Positions 1 to 9,648 of a DNA stretch of 35,856 nucleotides are shown here, piece by piece. The stretch's first letter is position 1, and every line of letters begins with the position of its first letter. Made by a program: the position numbers and the translations under genes. The stretch comes from Planctomycetaceae bacterium (lineage in GTDB: Bacteria > Planctomycetota > Phycisphaerae > Phycisphaerales > SM1A02): positions 1-35,856 of the forward strand of contig NYSY01000105.1 of NCBI GenBank assembly GCA_002683215.1, in the 5' to 3' direction. Under the pieces are notes generated by a model. The model searched no databases and was not told the origin of the DNA. It worked only from the letters and a program-made list of their open reading frames with translations.

Positions 1-111
1 CTCGATGCTGGAATCACCACCCTCGAGGGCCGCGTCGATGATGCGGCAGGCCGCCGAAGTGACTTCGGGGCCGATGCCGTCGCCGGGAATGAGAACGGAG
101 CCGTGTTGCAC
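1..111 (-). CDS. Isocitrate/isopropylmalate dehydrogenase family protein, N-terminal fragment
   Basis: The minus strand reads without a stop from a GTG at 111 to the left edge, giving 37 codons. The fragment contains the motif LIPGDGIGPEVT at about residues 7-18, the hallmark first strand and turn of NAD(P)-dependent beta-decarboxylating dehydrogenases, followed by a helix (SAACRIIDAAL). The family includes NAD isocitrate dehydrogenase, 3-isopropylmalate dehydrogenase and tartrate dehydrogenase. The substrate-defining residues lie beyond the edge, so the exact enzyme cannot be told. No in-frame ATG exists upstream, so the GTG is the likely start. The gene is divergent from the FAD oxidoreductase, with about 155 bases between the starts that must hold both promoters; I see no convincing -35/-10 pair there. 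Confidence 0.8.
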   Translation of the reverse strand, partial: MQHGSVLIPGDGIGPEVTSAACRIIDAALEGGDSSIE

Positions 112-266
112 GCGTGGATTCCTGCCGGTGGTGGTGACGAGCCCGGGGCCGGTTCGCGGCGCGAACCATCTTCGCCTCGGGCCTGAAAGGATACGCGACC
201 GGCACCTCCCCCGGCGCGGGTCGGGTCCGCTAGGGTGTCCGAATGCCCGGATCGGAAGGACATCCC

Positions 267-1511
267 GTGGACCTCGCGGTGATCGGAGGCGGCATCGCCG
301 GACTCTGGATCCTCGATGCGGCGGTTCGCGCGGGTCGGAACGCGATCCTCGTCGAGGCGTTCGAACTTGGTCACGGACAAAGCGTCGCGGCGCAGGGCAT
401 CATTCACGGCGGGCTCAAATACACCCTGCGCGAGCGGGACCTCGACGCGGCGGGCGCGATCGCGGACATGCCCGGATTCTGGCGGGATCGGCACGATTCG
501 GGCGACGGGGACGGGCCGGATCTCCGCGCCGCACGGATGAGCACGCCCTGTACCTGGATGTGGCGGACCGATTCCCTGGCCTCCCGATTGGGAATGCTCG
601 GGGCCAAGGCCGCGCTACGGACCCGGCCCGAAACGGTGCCTGAAGCGGATCGCCCGGCCTTGCTCCGGGCCGCATCGGGCGCGGTGCTGCGGGTCGCCGA
701 GCCGGTGTTCGACACCCGATCCGTCCTGGGGGCGATCGCCGACGCCCACCCCGGGCGGATTCTCGGCGTCGATGGGCCCGAGGGAATCGAGTTCGCCTCG
801 GCCGGAGGCCGCGTCGAGCGGATGATCCTTCGGTCCGGCGGCGGCGAGGTCGCGGTCCGTCCAGCCGCGGTGGTGCTGGCGGCGGGGGTTGGAAACGAAG
901 GGCTGCTCGCTCGACTGGGCCTCGATGCCGAGGTGGCTCAACGCCGCCCGCTGCACATGGCGCTCGCACGCGCTCGCGACCTTCCCGAGTTCCACGGGCA
1001 CTGCGTCGACGGGAACAAGACCCGGGTCACCATCACCAGCGCCCGGGACGACGCGGGAAGAACGATCTGGCAGCTCGGAGGCGATCTCGCCGAGCGTGGC
1101 GTCGATCGTGACGAGGCCATGCAACGCGACGCGGCCTTCACAGAGCTACGCGGCGTCCTCCCCGCCCTGGATCTCGATGGAATCGATGATCTCGAGTGGT
1201 CTTCGTATCGGGTGGATCGAGCGGAGCGACGAACGCGGGCGGGGCTCCGCCCCGACGACGCCGAAGTCATCTCGCTCCACGGCGGTCGGCTGATCACCGC
1301 GTGGCCGACCAAGTGGGCGCTCGCTCCGAGGCTCGCCGCGGCGGTGCTCGAAGCGACGGAAGGCTTCACGGGCTCGGGCGAGACGTCGGCGGGGTCCGAC
1401 GGTCTTCCCACCGATTTCGAAACCCTGCGGCGACCCGGGATCGCGGCCTTTCCATGGGAGGAGCGATCGTGGACCAGCCATCACGACGTCGTCTCGGCCG
1501 CACGGGCCTGA
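267..1511 (+). CDS. FAD-dependent oxidoreductase (DAO / glycerol-3-phosphate dehydrogenase-like fold)
   Basis: The protein opens directly with a Rossmann dinucleotide-binding strand, DLAVIGGGIAGLWILDAAV, followed by an acidic strand end (ILVEAFELGHG) that would hold the FAD ribose. A second family signature, QGIIHGGLKYTL, lies near residues 43-54 and resembles the 'HGGLRY' region of GlpD-type and L-2-hydroxyglutarate-oxidase-type flavoproteins. The segment VVLAAGVGNEGLLARLG is the usual late FAD-contacting strand. The substrate is unknown. I prefer the GTG start at 267 because GGAAGGA at 254-260 lies six bases ahead and the Rossmann strand then begins at residue 2; an ATG at 243 would add eight residues. 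Its end overlaps the aldo/keto reductase by 43 bases, so the two are probably co-transcribed and may act on related hydroxy/keto metabolites (inference). Confidence 0.85.
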   Translation: MDLAVIGGGIAGLWILDAAVRAGRNAILVEAFELGHGQSVAAQGIIHGGLKYTLRERDLDAAGAIADMPGFWRDRHDSGDGDGPDLRAARMSTPCTWMWRTDSLASRLGMLGAKAALRTRPETVPEADRPALLRAASGAVLRVAEPVFDTRSVLGAIADAHPGRILGVDGPEGIEFASAGGRVERMILRSGGGEVAVRPAAVVLAAGVGNEGLLARLGLDAEVAQRRPLHMALARARDLPEFHGHCVDGNKTRVTITSARDDAGRTIWQLGGDLAERGVDRDEAMQRDAAFTELRGVLPALDLDGIDDLEWSSYRVDRAERRTRAGLRPDDAEVISLHGGRLITAWPTKWALAPRLAAAVLEATEGFTGSGETSAGSDGLPTDFETLRRPGIAAFPWEERSWTSHHDVVSAARA

Positions 1512-2254
1512 TGCCGAGTCCCATCGGCTTCGGCGCCTTCAAGATCGGCCGGAACGAAGGCGCCAAGTACGAGCACGCGTACGCGCTCCCCGACGAGGAG
1601 GCGTGCGATCGTCTTCTGAATCAGGTCCTCGATCTGGGGATCGATCTCGTCGACACCGCGCCGGCCTACGGCTCGAGCGAGGTGAGGATCGGTCGTCACC
1701 TCGCCTCACGGCGAGACGAATTCATCCTTTCGACCAAGGTGGGCGAGACGTTCGCGGATGGGGTGGGGCGATTCGACTTCTCGGCGGAGGGGGTTCGGTC
1801 GAGCATCGAGCGAAGCCTCGATCGGCTCGCCACCGACCGGCTGGATCTGGTGTTCGTCCATTCCAACGGCGATGATCTCGACATCATCGAGAAGACCGCG
1901 GTGCTGGACACGCTGGTAGCGCACCGGGATCGAGGCGATCTTCGGTTCATCGGTTTCAGCGGCAAGACCGTGGAGGGCCATCTGCGTGCCGTCGAGTCCG
2001 GCGTGGTCGACTGCCTGATGGTGGAGTACCACTCGCTGGACGAACGCCAGGCGGTGGTGATCGACGCCGCCTCGGCCAACGATGTCGGCGTCGTGATCAA
2101 GAAGGGGCTCGCCTCCGGCCGACTCGCGCCCGAGCGGGCGATCCCCCACTGTCTTGCGCCGTCGGGGGTGTCTTCGATGGTCGTTGGTTCACTGACCGCG
2201 GGCCACCTCGAACACGATCTCGCGATCGCGTCGAAGGCCCTGGCGAGCGCCTGA
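1469..2254 (+). CDS. Aldo/keto reductase family oxidoreductase
   Basis: The protein begins DQPSRRRLGRTGLMPSPIGFGAFKIGR, the standard opening of aldo/keto reductases. The catalytic tetrad is visible: Asp and Tyr in LVDTAPAYGSSE, Lys in LSTKVGE, and His in LVFVHSNG. A phosphate-binding end resembling the family's NADP site is present (SSMVVGSLTAGHLEHDLA). At about 261 residues it is somewhat shorter than the usual 280-330, and the central barrel loops look trimmed. The GTG at 1469 is chosen because GGGAGGAG at 1456-1463 is a strong Shine-Dalgarno at good spacing; an in-frame ATG at 1454 lacks one. The gene starts inside the end of the flavoprotein gene. Its stop lies one base from the stop of the convergent hypothetical gene. 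The substrate is not predictable. Confidence 0.85.
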   Translation: MDQPSRRRLGRTGLMPSPIGFGAFKIGRNEGAKYEHAYALPDEEACDRLLNQVLDLGIDLVDTAPAYGSSEVRIGRHLASRRDEFILSTKVGETFADGVGRFDFSAEGVRSSIERSLDRLATDRLDLVFVHSNGDDLDIIEKTAVLDTLVAHRDRGDLRFIGFSGKTVEGHLRAVESGVVDCLMVEYHSLDERQAVVIDAASANDVGVVIKKGLASGRLAPERAIPHCLAPSGVSSMVVGSLTAGHLEHDLAIASKALASA

Positions 2255-2255
2255 A

Positions 2256-2774
2256 TCAATCGCTCGGGCCTGCGTCCGAACCGGGTTCGGCCTTCGAGCC
2301 GGGGTCGACGCCGGTCTGGCCCGGTCCACCCGCCTTGAAGTGCATGAACATGTCGGGAAGGCGTTGCAGCGGAATGCACCACCCGCCACGGGTGTCGTCG
2401 AACAGGATGCCGAAGACGCCGACCCGCTGCAGCGCGACGATCCGACGCACCGCCGATTCCACCTTGAAGGAAAGGATCGAGGGTTTGTCGCCGATGGCGA
2501 GCACGCCGTGCTTTCGAGCGTATTCGTCCGCGCGGCCCTTGGCCGTGAACGCCATCGCAAAGGGCTTCTTGTCGATGATCACCGCGAGCGGTTGGACGTT
2601 TGGAAACTTCCCGGTTCCCACGAAGTACCACCGGGGCAGTGCGAACGCCATGGCCCAGAGTTCGTTGAGGACCGACGTGTCGTTCCGGCCTTCCATCGCC
2701 AGCTCGTCCATGCGGGTGGGGAGCAGATCCGCCGCCAACCGGTCCGCCTCGTTCGATGCCTGTGGTTCACTCAT
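2256..2774 (-). CDS. Conserved-looking hypothetical protein (weak SseB-like character)
   Basis: This is a 172-residue soluble protein with no signal peptide or membrane segment. The N-terminal 40 residues are polar. A compact alpha/beta region follows (about 45-140) containing LPRWYFVGTGKFPNVQPLAV, then KPFAMAFTAKGRADEYARKHG and GVFGILFDDTRGGWCIPL. The 'AF(T)..GRA.EYA' step loosely resembles the SseB N-terminal domain, but I would not assign a family on that. The last 25 residues are a Gly/Pro/Asp-rich tail. The start codon overlaps the stop of the LysM gene as ATGA, so it is probably translationally coupled to it and is the last gene of the secDF run. Confidence 0.7.
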   Translation of the reverse strand: MSEPQASNEADRLAADLLPTRMDELAMEGRNDTSVLNELWAMAFALPRWYFVGTGKFPNVQPLAVIIDKKPFAMAFTAKGRADEYARKHGVLAIGDKPSILSFKVESAVRRIVALQRVGVFGILFDDTRGGWCIPLQRLPDMFMHFKAGGPGQTGVDPGSKAEPGSDAGPSD

Positions 2775-4282
2775 GGAATCCGAAGCTCCATGCCCACCGT
2801 GAGCCGCGCGGGATCATCGCCGATCGCTTCACGATTCGCCTCGTGGATCTCCTGCCAACGGGAGGCTTTGCCGAGATACTCCGCCGCGATGTCGCTGAGC
2901 GTCTCGCCGGAGCGGACCACGTGGATCACCACCCCGGTCGCGGTCGGCTCGCCCCGCTGGATCGCCAGCGGCGTGTCCTTCGGAGGGAGCTTGATGACCT
3001 GCCCGATCTGCAGTCGGATCGGGTCGACGGTCGGGTTCGCGATCGCGATGAGCGACTGCTTCCGAGGGTCGCCGAACCAGTCCTTGGCGATGCCTTCGAA
3101 ACTGTCTCCGGCCTGAATCGTGTAGCTGGTGTACGCGGAAGCCGGGAGTTCGGCGGCGGATCGTCCCGATCGATCGTTCGTGTCCGAAGCCCCGAGGATC
3201 GCATCGTCGCCGATCTCGATCGATTCGGGTTCGGGCGTGCCCGGGCGTCGCATCAGTTCACCGCGGAGTCGGGCGGCGATCCACCGGGCATGCTCCAGAT
3301 CGAATCCGCCGTTGAGCCGTCCTTGATTCTGGATCGCCACCTCCAGCGGGGGCATCGAGACGACTTCGCCATCGACGATCCACGCCACGGTGCCGCCCAC
3401 CATCGCGAAACTCGCCTCGCGGACTTCATCGACCGCGTCACTCTCGAGGAGGAACGCGACCCGGGGGCGCCCTTCGTTGTTCTCGAAGGCATCCGCATCC
3501 GAGATGCGGCCGTCGAGTCGAAGGCCGAGCAGGTCGTCATCCCGGACCAGCAGGAACCGCCCCTCGCCGGTCGGCGTGGCTCGGATCCCGGTCACGATCC
3601 CCTGCAACTCACCGTCGCCGCGAATCGAGCACCAGGTCGCGATCGGAACCCAGGCGGTTCCCTCCGGTCCACTCGGTCGCGGATCGATCGAAGCGACGAG
3701 GTTCGACCGTGCCGTTTCGGCGTCGACCGCCGGATCGCCGGGGGAGACGGCCTGAAGCAGGTAGATTCCGGAGGCCCGCACGCCCTGGCTTCGACCGAAG
3801 GGCGGCGTCAGGGGTTCGGTGGCGATTTCGATCGCGGGATCGATGGTGGTTTCGGGGTCGGTGTCGATCGAGGCTTCCACCGCGACGTCGGCGGTCGGTG
3901 TGTCCGCCGCATCCATCGAGGGTTCCGACACCGCGGGTCCGGATGATTCGGCTTCGGTCGCCACATCGATCGCGGAAGGCGACGAGTCGGGCATCGCGTC
4001 GTTGGATGACCGGGGCAGTTCCGCGAGCCCGGCGTTCGAGGGGGAAGCGGGCTCGGTGTCCCCCGCCTCCGCAACCTCCGGCGGGGTCGACGCCGCGGCC
4101 TCTTCCGGCGCGATGCTCGGTGCGGTGGCGGGGTCGGCGGGCGGTTCGACCAGCACGGTGGGATCCCGCGTGATGTTCGCCTCTTCGGATCGATCGCCGC
4201 CCTCGAGGTTCGCGAAGTAGAAGCCGATGGCGATCAACGCCACCAGCAGCAGGGCCACGGTGAGTCGGAGTCCGCTGGTCAT
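2771..4282 (-). CDS. Membrane-anchored protein with SecD P1-head-like domain and two C-terminal LysM domains
   Basis: Visible parts, in order: an N-terminal membrane anchor (about residues 3-24, LRLTVALLLVALIAIGFYFA); a long Ala/Pro/Glu/Ser-rich linker (about 30-165); a folded region (about 168-345); a short linker; LysM 1 (about 385-435, opening YTIQAGDSFEGIAKDWFGD) and LysM 2 (about 452-503, opening HVVRSGETLSDIAAEYLGK). Within the folded region the stretch from NEGRPRVAFLLESDA through VAWIVDGEVVSMPPLEVAI to LNGGFDLEHARWIAARLRG follows the pattern of the SecD periplasmic head subdomain. The neighbouring SecDF has the same pattern (AIVLDGEVYTAPNLNSAIG). LysM domains bind N-acetylglucosamine polymers, so the protein should sit in the inner membrane facing the periplasm and hold peptidoglycan. 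A role alongside SecDF is inferred from domain and position. GGGAGG lies seven bases ahead of the ATG. Confidence 0.85.
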   Translation of the reverse strand: MTSGLRLTVALLLVALIAIGFYFANLEGGDRSEEANITRDPTVLVEPPADPATAPSIAPEEAAASTPPEVAEAGDTEPASPSNAGLAELPRSSNDAMPDSSPSAIDVATEAESSGPAVSEPSMDAADTPTADVAVEASIDTDPETTIDPAIEIATEPLTPPFGRSQGVRASGIYLLQAVSPGDPAVDAETARSNLVASIDPRPSGPEGTAWVPIATWCSIRGDGELQGIVTGIRATPTGEGRFLLVRDDDLLGLRLDGRISDADAFENNEGRPRVAFLLESDAVDEVREASFAMVGGTVAWIVDGEVVSMPPLEVAIQNQGRLNGGFDLEHARWIAARLRGELMRRPGTPEPESIEIGDDAILGASDTNDRSGRSAAELPASAYTSYTIQAGDSFEGIAKDWFGDPRKQSLIAIANPTVDPIRLQIGQVIKLPPKDTPLAIQRGEPTATGVVIHVVRSGETLSDIAAEYLGKASRWQEIHEANREAIGDDPARLTVGMELRIP

Positions 4283-4301
4283 TTGGAAGCCTCCCGTCTG
4301 C

Positions 4302-4322
4302 GCCGGCCCGGGTGGGGCCGGC
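4302..4322 (-). promoter_or_regulatory. GC-rich hairpin between secDF and the LysM gene
   Basis: The arms 4302-4309 (GCCGGCCC) and 4315-4322 (GGGCCGGC) are perfectly complementary over eight bases around a five-base loop. On the minus strand the hairpin lies after the secDF stop and about 20 bases ahead of the LysM ATG. It has no T-run, so it is not a classical terminator. It could stabilise mRNA ends or tune expression of the two genes separately; that role is inference. Confidence 0.4.
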
Positions 4323-4385
4323 CCATGGGTTCGTTTCGAATCCGACGAGGCGACGGATCCGAGGTTCGGTTGCCTCCGACCGGGG

Positions 4386-7300
4386 TCAACCGGTCGAGAG
4401 CGAGGTCGAGTCGCGAGGCCTGGAATCCTCGGGCTCCTTGGCGCCGACGCTCCAGGTGAGTGGTGCCGCGATCACGACCGAGGAGTAGGTCGCTGCGACC
4501 AGGCCCACGAAGAACGTGAAGGCGAACGGCCGGATCCCAGTACCGCCGAGGGAGTAGAGCACGATCGCCGAGGTGATCGTGGTGCCACTGGTCATGATGG
4601 TGCGGCTGAAGGTCTGGTTGATCGAATTGTTCACCACGCCGCGCGACGCATAGCTGAGCTTTCCGCGGTTCTCGCGAATGCGGTCGAGGATGACGATGGT
4701 GTCGTTGAGCGAATAGCCCACGATGGTGAGCAGGCCGGCCACGACGTTGAGATCGATGCGGAATTCATCGAGAAGCCGGAAGCCCCCGATGGAACGCTCG
4801 CCGATGGTGAGACTGAGGGCGATCGCACCGAGACAGATGCTGATGTTGAAGACGAGGGCCGCGATCGCGCAGACCGAGTAGCGAAGCGAACCGAAACGGA
4901 ACCAGATGTAGACCAGCATGCCGAGCAGACTGAGAATCACCGCCACGATCGCGCTGGCCGCGAGGTTCTGGGCGACCTTCGGCGAGAAACTGGACTGGTC
5001 GAGCGTGGCTTCGCGGGTGAGTGCCGCCTGAAGGAGTTCGTACTCCCGCTGGGCGAGACCCCGGTCCCAGGTTCCGAGGGCGACCTCGAAGCTCGAGAGG
5101 GTGTCGTCGAAGACCATGACCGCGATCTCGCGGTGGGCGCCCTGCTCGGCCTTGTCGAGCCCGACGATCTCGACGTCGCGGCCGGCGGTGTCCGCGAAGT
5201 CTGGCTGGTTGCGCATCCGCTTGATGCGCTCCGCCGCGTCTTCGAGGGTGATCGGTGGCGTGATGCCGTCGATGACCACCGCGACGCCGCCGCGGAAGGC
5301 GTCCACCTGGATGCCTGCTCCATCGCGTCCGATCGATTCGCCGAGCGTCTTCCGCTCCAGGGAGAAGGTGTGGGGGCTGTGGTCGGGATCGTCTTCGGCC
5401 GCGAAGTGCACGGGCTGGGTGACCGCGAGCTCGTCACCGAACCGGTCGACGATCGCGGCCACGATCGCGTCCGCGATGTTCTCGTCCTCGTTCATCCCCG
5501 GCGGGTTGGCGACCTTGATCTGGAAGCTGGCGGCTTCACTGTCCGCGGTCGTCGTGCCGACGGTGAGGATCGTCGCGTTCGAGAGCTGGGCGAGGGTCGG
5601 ATCGTCCGGATTCTCGTCGCCGATGGCGTGGATCCGGTCTTCGACGTCGCTGCGGGCGAGCAGCAGGCGTCCTGCGAGTTCCCGCTCGGTGCCGGCGTTG
5701 TCGCCGGCCTCCGCTCCGCGGGTGGTCATCTTGACGCTCACGCCACCTCGGAACTCGGTCTCCAGCACGTCGGCGCCACGCGAGATGAAGAGCGCGAGCG
5801 AACCGATCGCGAGGATCGCGCTCAGGAACAGCATCGGGCCTCGGACCGAAATCCAGTCGATCTTCGGTTCGAGCAGGCGGTGAATCGAGGGGAACACCGT
5901 CGGCAGCATCGGAAGCGACCGGATCTTGAAGACCTCGGTGCAGACCGCGAACAGCACCCGGCTGACGAAGAGCGAGGTGAAGAGGGTCGCGAGGACGCCG
6001 ATCGACAGGGTCAGGGCGAAGCCCTTCACCTCCGTCGCGGCGGTCTGGTAGAGGATGAAGCAGACGATCAGGTTCGTGATGTTGCCGTCGAGAATCGCGC
6101 TCGAGGCCTTGCTGAATCCCAGCCGGATCGAATCTCGGAGGTCCTCTCCGTTGTTCACCAGCTCCTCTCGGATGCGTTCGAAGATGAGCACGTTCGTGTC
6201 GACCGCCATGCCGACGGTGAGCGCGATGCCCGCGAGCCCGGGCAGCGTGAAGGTTCCGTCGATCATCGCCATGATCCCGAAGATCATGACGGCGTTGATC
6301 ATCAGCGAGATGTCGGCGATCAGTCCGGCACCGAAGTAATACAGGATCATGATCAACGCGACGATGCCCACGGAGATCGCGACGGCTTCGAGGCCGCGGA
6401 CGAGGTTGTCCTGGCCGATCGCCGGTCCCAGGATGCTGGTCGAGATCGGCTCGCTGCTCAGCCGTGCTTCGAGGCTCCCGGCGGCGAGCACGCGGATCAG
6501 ATAGGTCACTTCGGCTTCACCGAAGTTGCCCGAGATGATGCCGCTCGAACCGATGGCGGAGTTCAGGTTCGGGGCGGTGTAGACCTCGCCGTCGAGCACG
6601 ATCGCCATCGGCTGGTTCACGTTCGGGGACGTGAGTCGTCGCATTCGCGAGCCGCCGGCGCTGTCGAGGCCGAAGGACACCGCGGGTCGACCGAGGTCGT
6701 CGATCGTCCGGCCGGCTCTGCGGATCGCCCACGCGTCGCCATCGGTGTGCGTCATGCTCTTTTCGGGCGTGACGTAGAGGAGGATGTACTGCTTGCCGTC
6801 CTTCGCCGCCGCGATGAGTCCGTAACGGTTCTTGAAGTACGAGACGGGATCGGCCAGCAGGGCTTCGATCGTCTCGGGCTTGTCCTCGTCGGTCCATTGC
6901 TTGAGATCGTTGATCGCGAACCAGCGTGCGATCGGGGAATCCGTGTTGTTGGGCCCCCGCTCGGCGAGCTGCTCGCGAAGGAGGGTGACCGGCACGTCCA
7001 TGGCGCCGTCCCGGACCGCGATTCGGAATTCGAGGACTCCGGCGCCACGAAGCAGCCGCTTGAGATCCTCGGGGTCGTCGAGTCCGGTCCGTTGCGCCTC
7101 GAAGGCGGCGTAGTCCGAGCGAAGGCTGCCGATCTCCGACTTGAGGTGCGGGAACTCGGCTTCGAGTTCGGCGAACGCGACCGCCCGTTCACTGCTGGAA
7201 GCGTCGAGTTCGCCGTCCTCGCCACGCTTCTTCGCGACGCCGTTGAGGGCGAGGATGTTGAAGAGTCGGTCGTCACCGAAGGTCTGGGAGAGAATCGTGT

Positions 7301-7886
7301 TCTCGAGCGTCTCGACCGTGATCTCGGATCGGGCGATTCGATCGAGCAGACCGTCGACCGTGGTCGCATCGACCGGGTCCGCGGCTTCCGCGATCGTGAG
7401 CTCCGCACGGGCGGCACGGGCGTCGTTCCACGCCGTCTGGAGCCGCTCGAATTCGGCCCGACGGGCGTCGGTGCCCCCGAACCGCGCCGCGGCGTCGCCG
7501 GCCTCCAGGGCCGCTTCGAGCTGGCTCGGTCGGATGCGGGAGACGGCGAGCAAGCCCTCGAGCGAATCCCGATACGTCTGCTGCAGCGCCCGGACGTCGT
7601 CGTTCGGAAGCGGCATCACCACTTCGATCCGGTCCCGACCGACCGGCTGCATCGCGATGTCGAGGATGCCCTGCGGGTTCACCCGCTGCTTCAACACGTC
7701 GATGGTCTGTGCCAGCACCTCGTCCGGATCCGAGTCGTCCGCGACCTTGACGGAATAGATGAGGCTCACGCCGCCCTGGAGATCCTTGCCGAGCCGGATC
7801 TTCGTCTTCGGTGGATAGACCGAGAAGACGCAGACGCCGACGATCAAGCCGATCAGGATGAGACAGAGAGGGATGTAGTTCTTCAT
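4386..7886 (-). CDS. secDF: Fused protein translocase subunit SecDF
   Basis: The 1166-residue fusion joins SecD and SecF, which use the proton motive force to help pull preproteins across the inner membrane. SecD half: first membrane helix at residues 4-24, then the LGKDLQGGVSL motif, a large P1 region, a five-helix bundle beginning near 500, and the signature AVDTNVLIFERIREEL near 560. SecF half: starts near 680 with its first helix and LETEFRGGVSVKM, then a periplasmic P4 domain, and ends with helices carrying YSLNDTIVILDRIRENRGK near 1060 and VLYSLGGTGIRPFAF. The P1 region is expanded by about 150 charged, helical residues (about 90-260) between the base and head subdomains, making the protein longer than typical fusions of 750-850. 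It follows yajC at 74 bases. I see no clear Shine-Dalgarno at the ATG. Confidence 0.97.
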   Translation of the reverse strand: MKNYIPLCLILIGLIVGVCVFSVYPPKTKIRLGKDLQGGVSLIYSVKVADDSDPDEVLAQTIDVLKQRVNPQGILDIAMQPVGRDRIEVVMPLPNDDVRALQQTYRDSLEGLLAVSRIRPSQLEAALEAGDAAARFGGTDARRAEFERLQTAWNDARAARAELTIAEAADPVDATTVDGLLDRIARSEITVETLENTILSQTFGDDRLFNILALNGVAKKRGEDGELDASSSERAVAFAELEAEFPHLKSEIGSLRSDYAAFEAQRTGLDDPEDLKRLLRGAGVLEFRIAVRDGAMDVPVTLLREQLAERGPNNTDSPIARWFAINDLKQWTDEDKPETIEALLADPVSYFKNRYGLIAAAKDGKQYILLYVTPEKSMTHTDGDAWAIRRAGRTIDDLGRPAVSFGLDSAGGSRMRRLTSPNVNQPMAIVLDGEVYTAPNLNSAIGSSGIISGNFGEAEVTYLIRVLAAGSLEARLSSEPISTSILGPAIGQDNLVRGLEAVAISVGIVALIMILYYFGAGLIADISLMINAVMIFGIMAMIDGTFTLPGLAGIALTVGMAVDTNVLIFERIREELVNNGEDLRDSIRLGFSKASSAILDGNITNLIVCFILYQTAATEVKGFALTLSIGVLATLFTSLFVSRVLFAVCTEVFKIRSLPMLPTVFPSIHRLLEPKIDWISVRGPMLFLSAILAIGSLALFISRGADVLETEFRGGVSVKMTTRGAEAGDNAGTERELAGRLLLARSDVEDRIHAIGDENPDDPTLAQLSNATILTVGTTTADSEAASFQIKVANPPGMNEDENIADAIVAAIVDRFGDELAVTQPVHFAAEDDPDHSPHTFSLERKTLGESIGRDGAGIQVDAFRGGVAVVIDGITPPITLEDAAERIKRMRNQPDFADTAGRDVEIVGLDKAEQGAHREIAVMVFDDTLSSFEVALGTWDRGLAQREYELLQAALTREATLDQSSFSPKVAQNLAASAIVAVILSLLGMLVYIWFRFGSLRYSVCAIAALVFNISICLGAIALSLTIGERSIGGFRLLDEFRIDLNVVAGLLTIVGYSLNDTIVILDRIRENRGKLSYASRGVVNNSINQTFSRTIMTSGTTITSAIVLYSLGGTGIRPFAFTFFVGLVAATYSSVVIAAPLTWSVGAKEPEDSRPRDSTSLSTG

Positions 7887-7960
7887 TTGGGAGATCGGCG
7901 AACGTTGGGGGTGGAGGCTGGATGGGCGGGTTCACGACCGGTCGGCGGCATGCCGGCTGA

Positions 7961-8382
7961 TCATTCGGACTCGAGCACCTGCTGCACGGCGTCGCGCCCG
8001 AAGGTCATCCGAGTGTTGCTGCTCTCGTCGACCTTGAGTACGACGGTATCGGTGTTCAGTTCGACGACGGATCCGATCACGCCACCGATGGTGCGGATGC
8101 GGTCGTGCTTCTTGACGCTGCTCAGGAGGGCTTCACGCTTCTTGCGTTCCTTCCGCTGTCCGAAGACGCTGAAGAGGATCATCACGAGGATGAGCGGCAG
8201 GAACATGAAGAGCAGGAAGTCACCGCCGCCAGCTTCGGTCTGGGCGGCGGGATCACCGCCGGCGGCGCCGTCGGTGGTGAGTGTTCCCGTTCCCTGGCGT
8301 CCCAGCGGAGGCGGGTCCTGTGCGAAGACCGCCGGCATGGCGGGCGGGAAGGAGATCGTGAGGTCGGCTTGGTGGGAGGCGA

Positions 8383-8386
<4 letters not shown>
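7961..8386 (-). CDS. yajC: Preprotein translocase accessory subunit YajC
   Basis: This small single-pass membrane protein works with SecDF in the holotranslocon. From the ATG at 8386 it has 141 residues: a polar, Pro/Gly/Ala-rich extension of about 50 residues, one membrane helix (FLLFMFLPLILVMILFSVF), a basic stretch (GQRKERKKREALLSSVKKHD), and the YajC cytoplasmic core with DRIRTIGGVIGSVVELNTDTVVLKV. The N-terminal extension is longer than in E. coli YajC (110 residues in total). The start is set by an ATGA overlap with the tgt stop; an open frame upstream inside tgt is shadow. The order tgt-yajC-secDF is the common bacterial arrangement. Confidence 0.93.
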
Positions 8387-9644
<1,258 letters not shown>

Positions 9645-9648
<4 letters not shown>

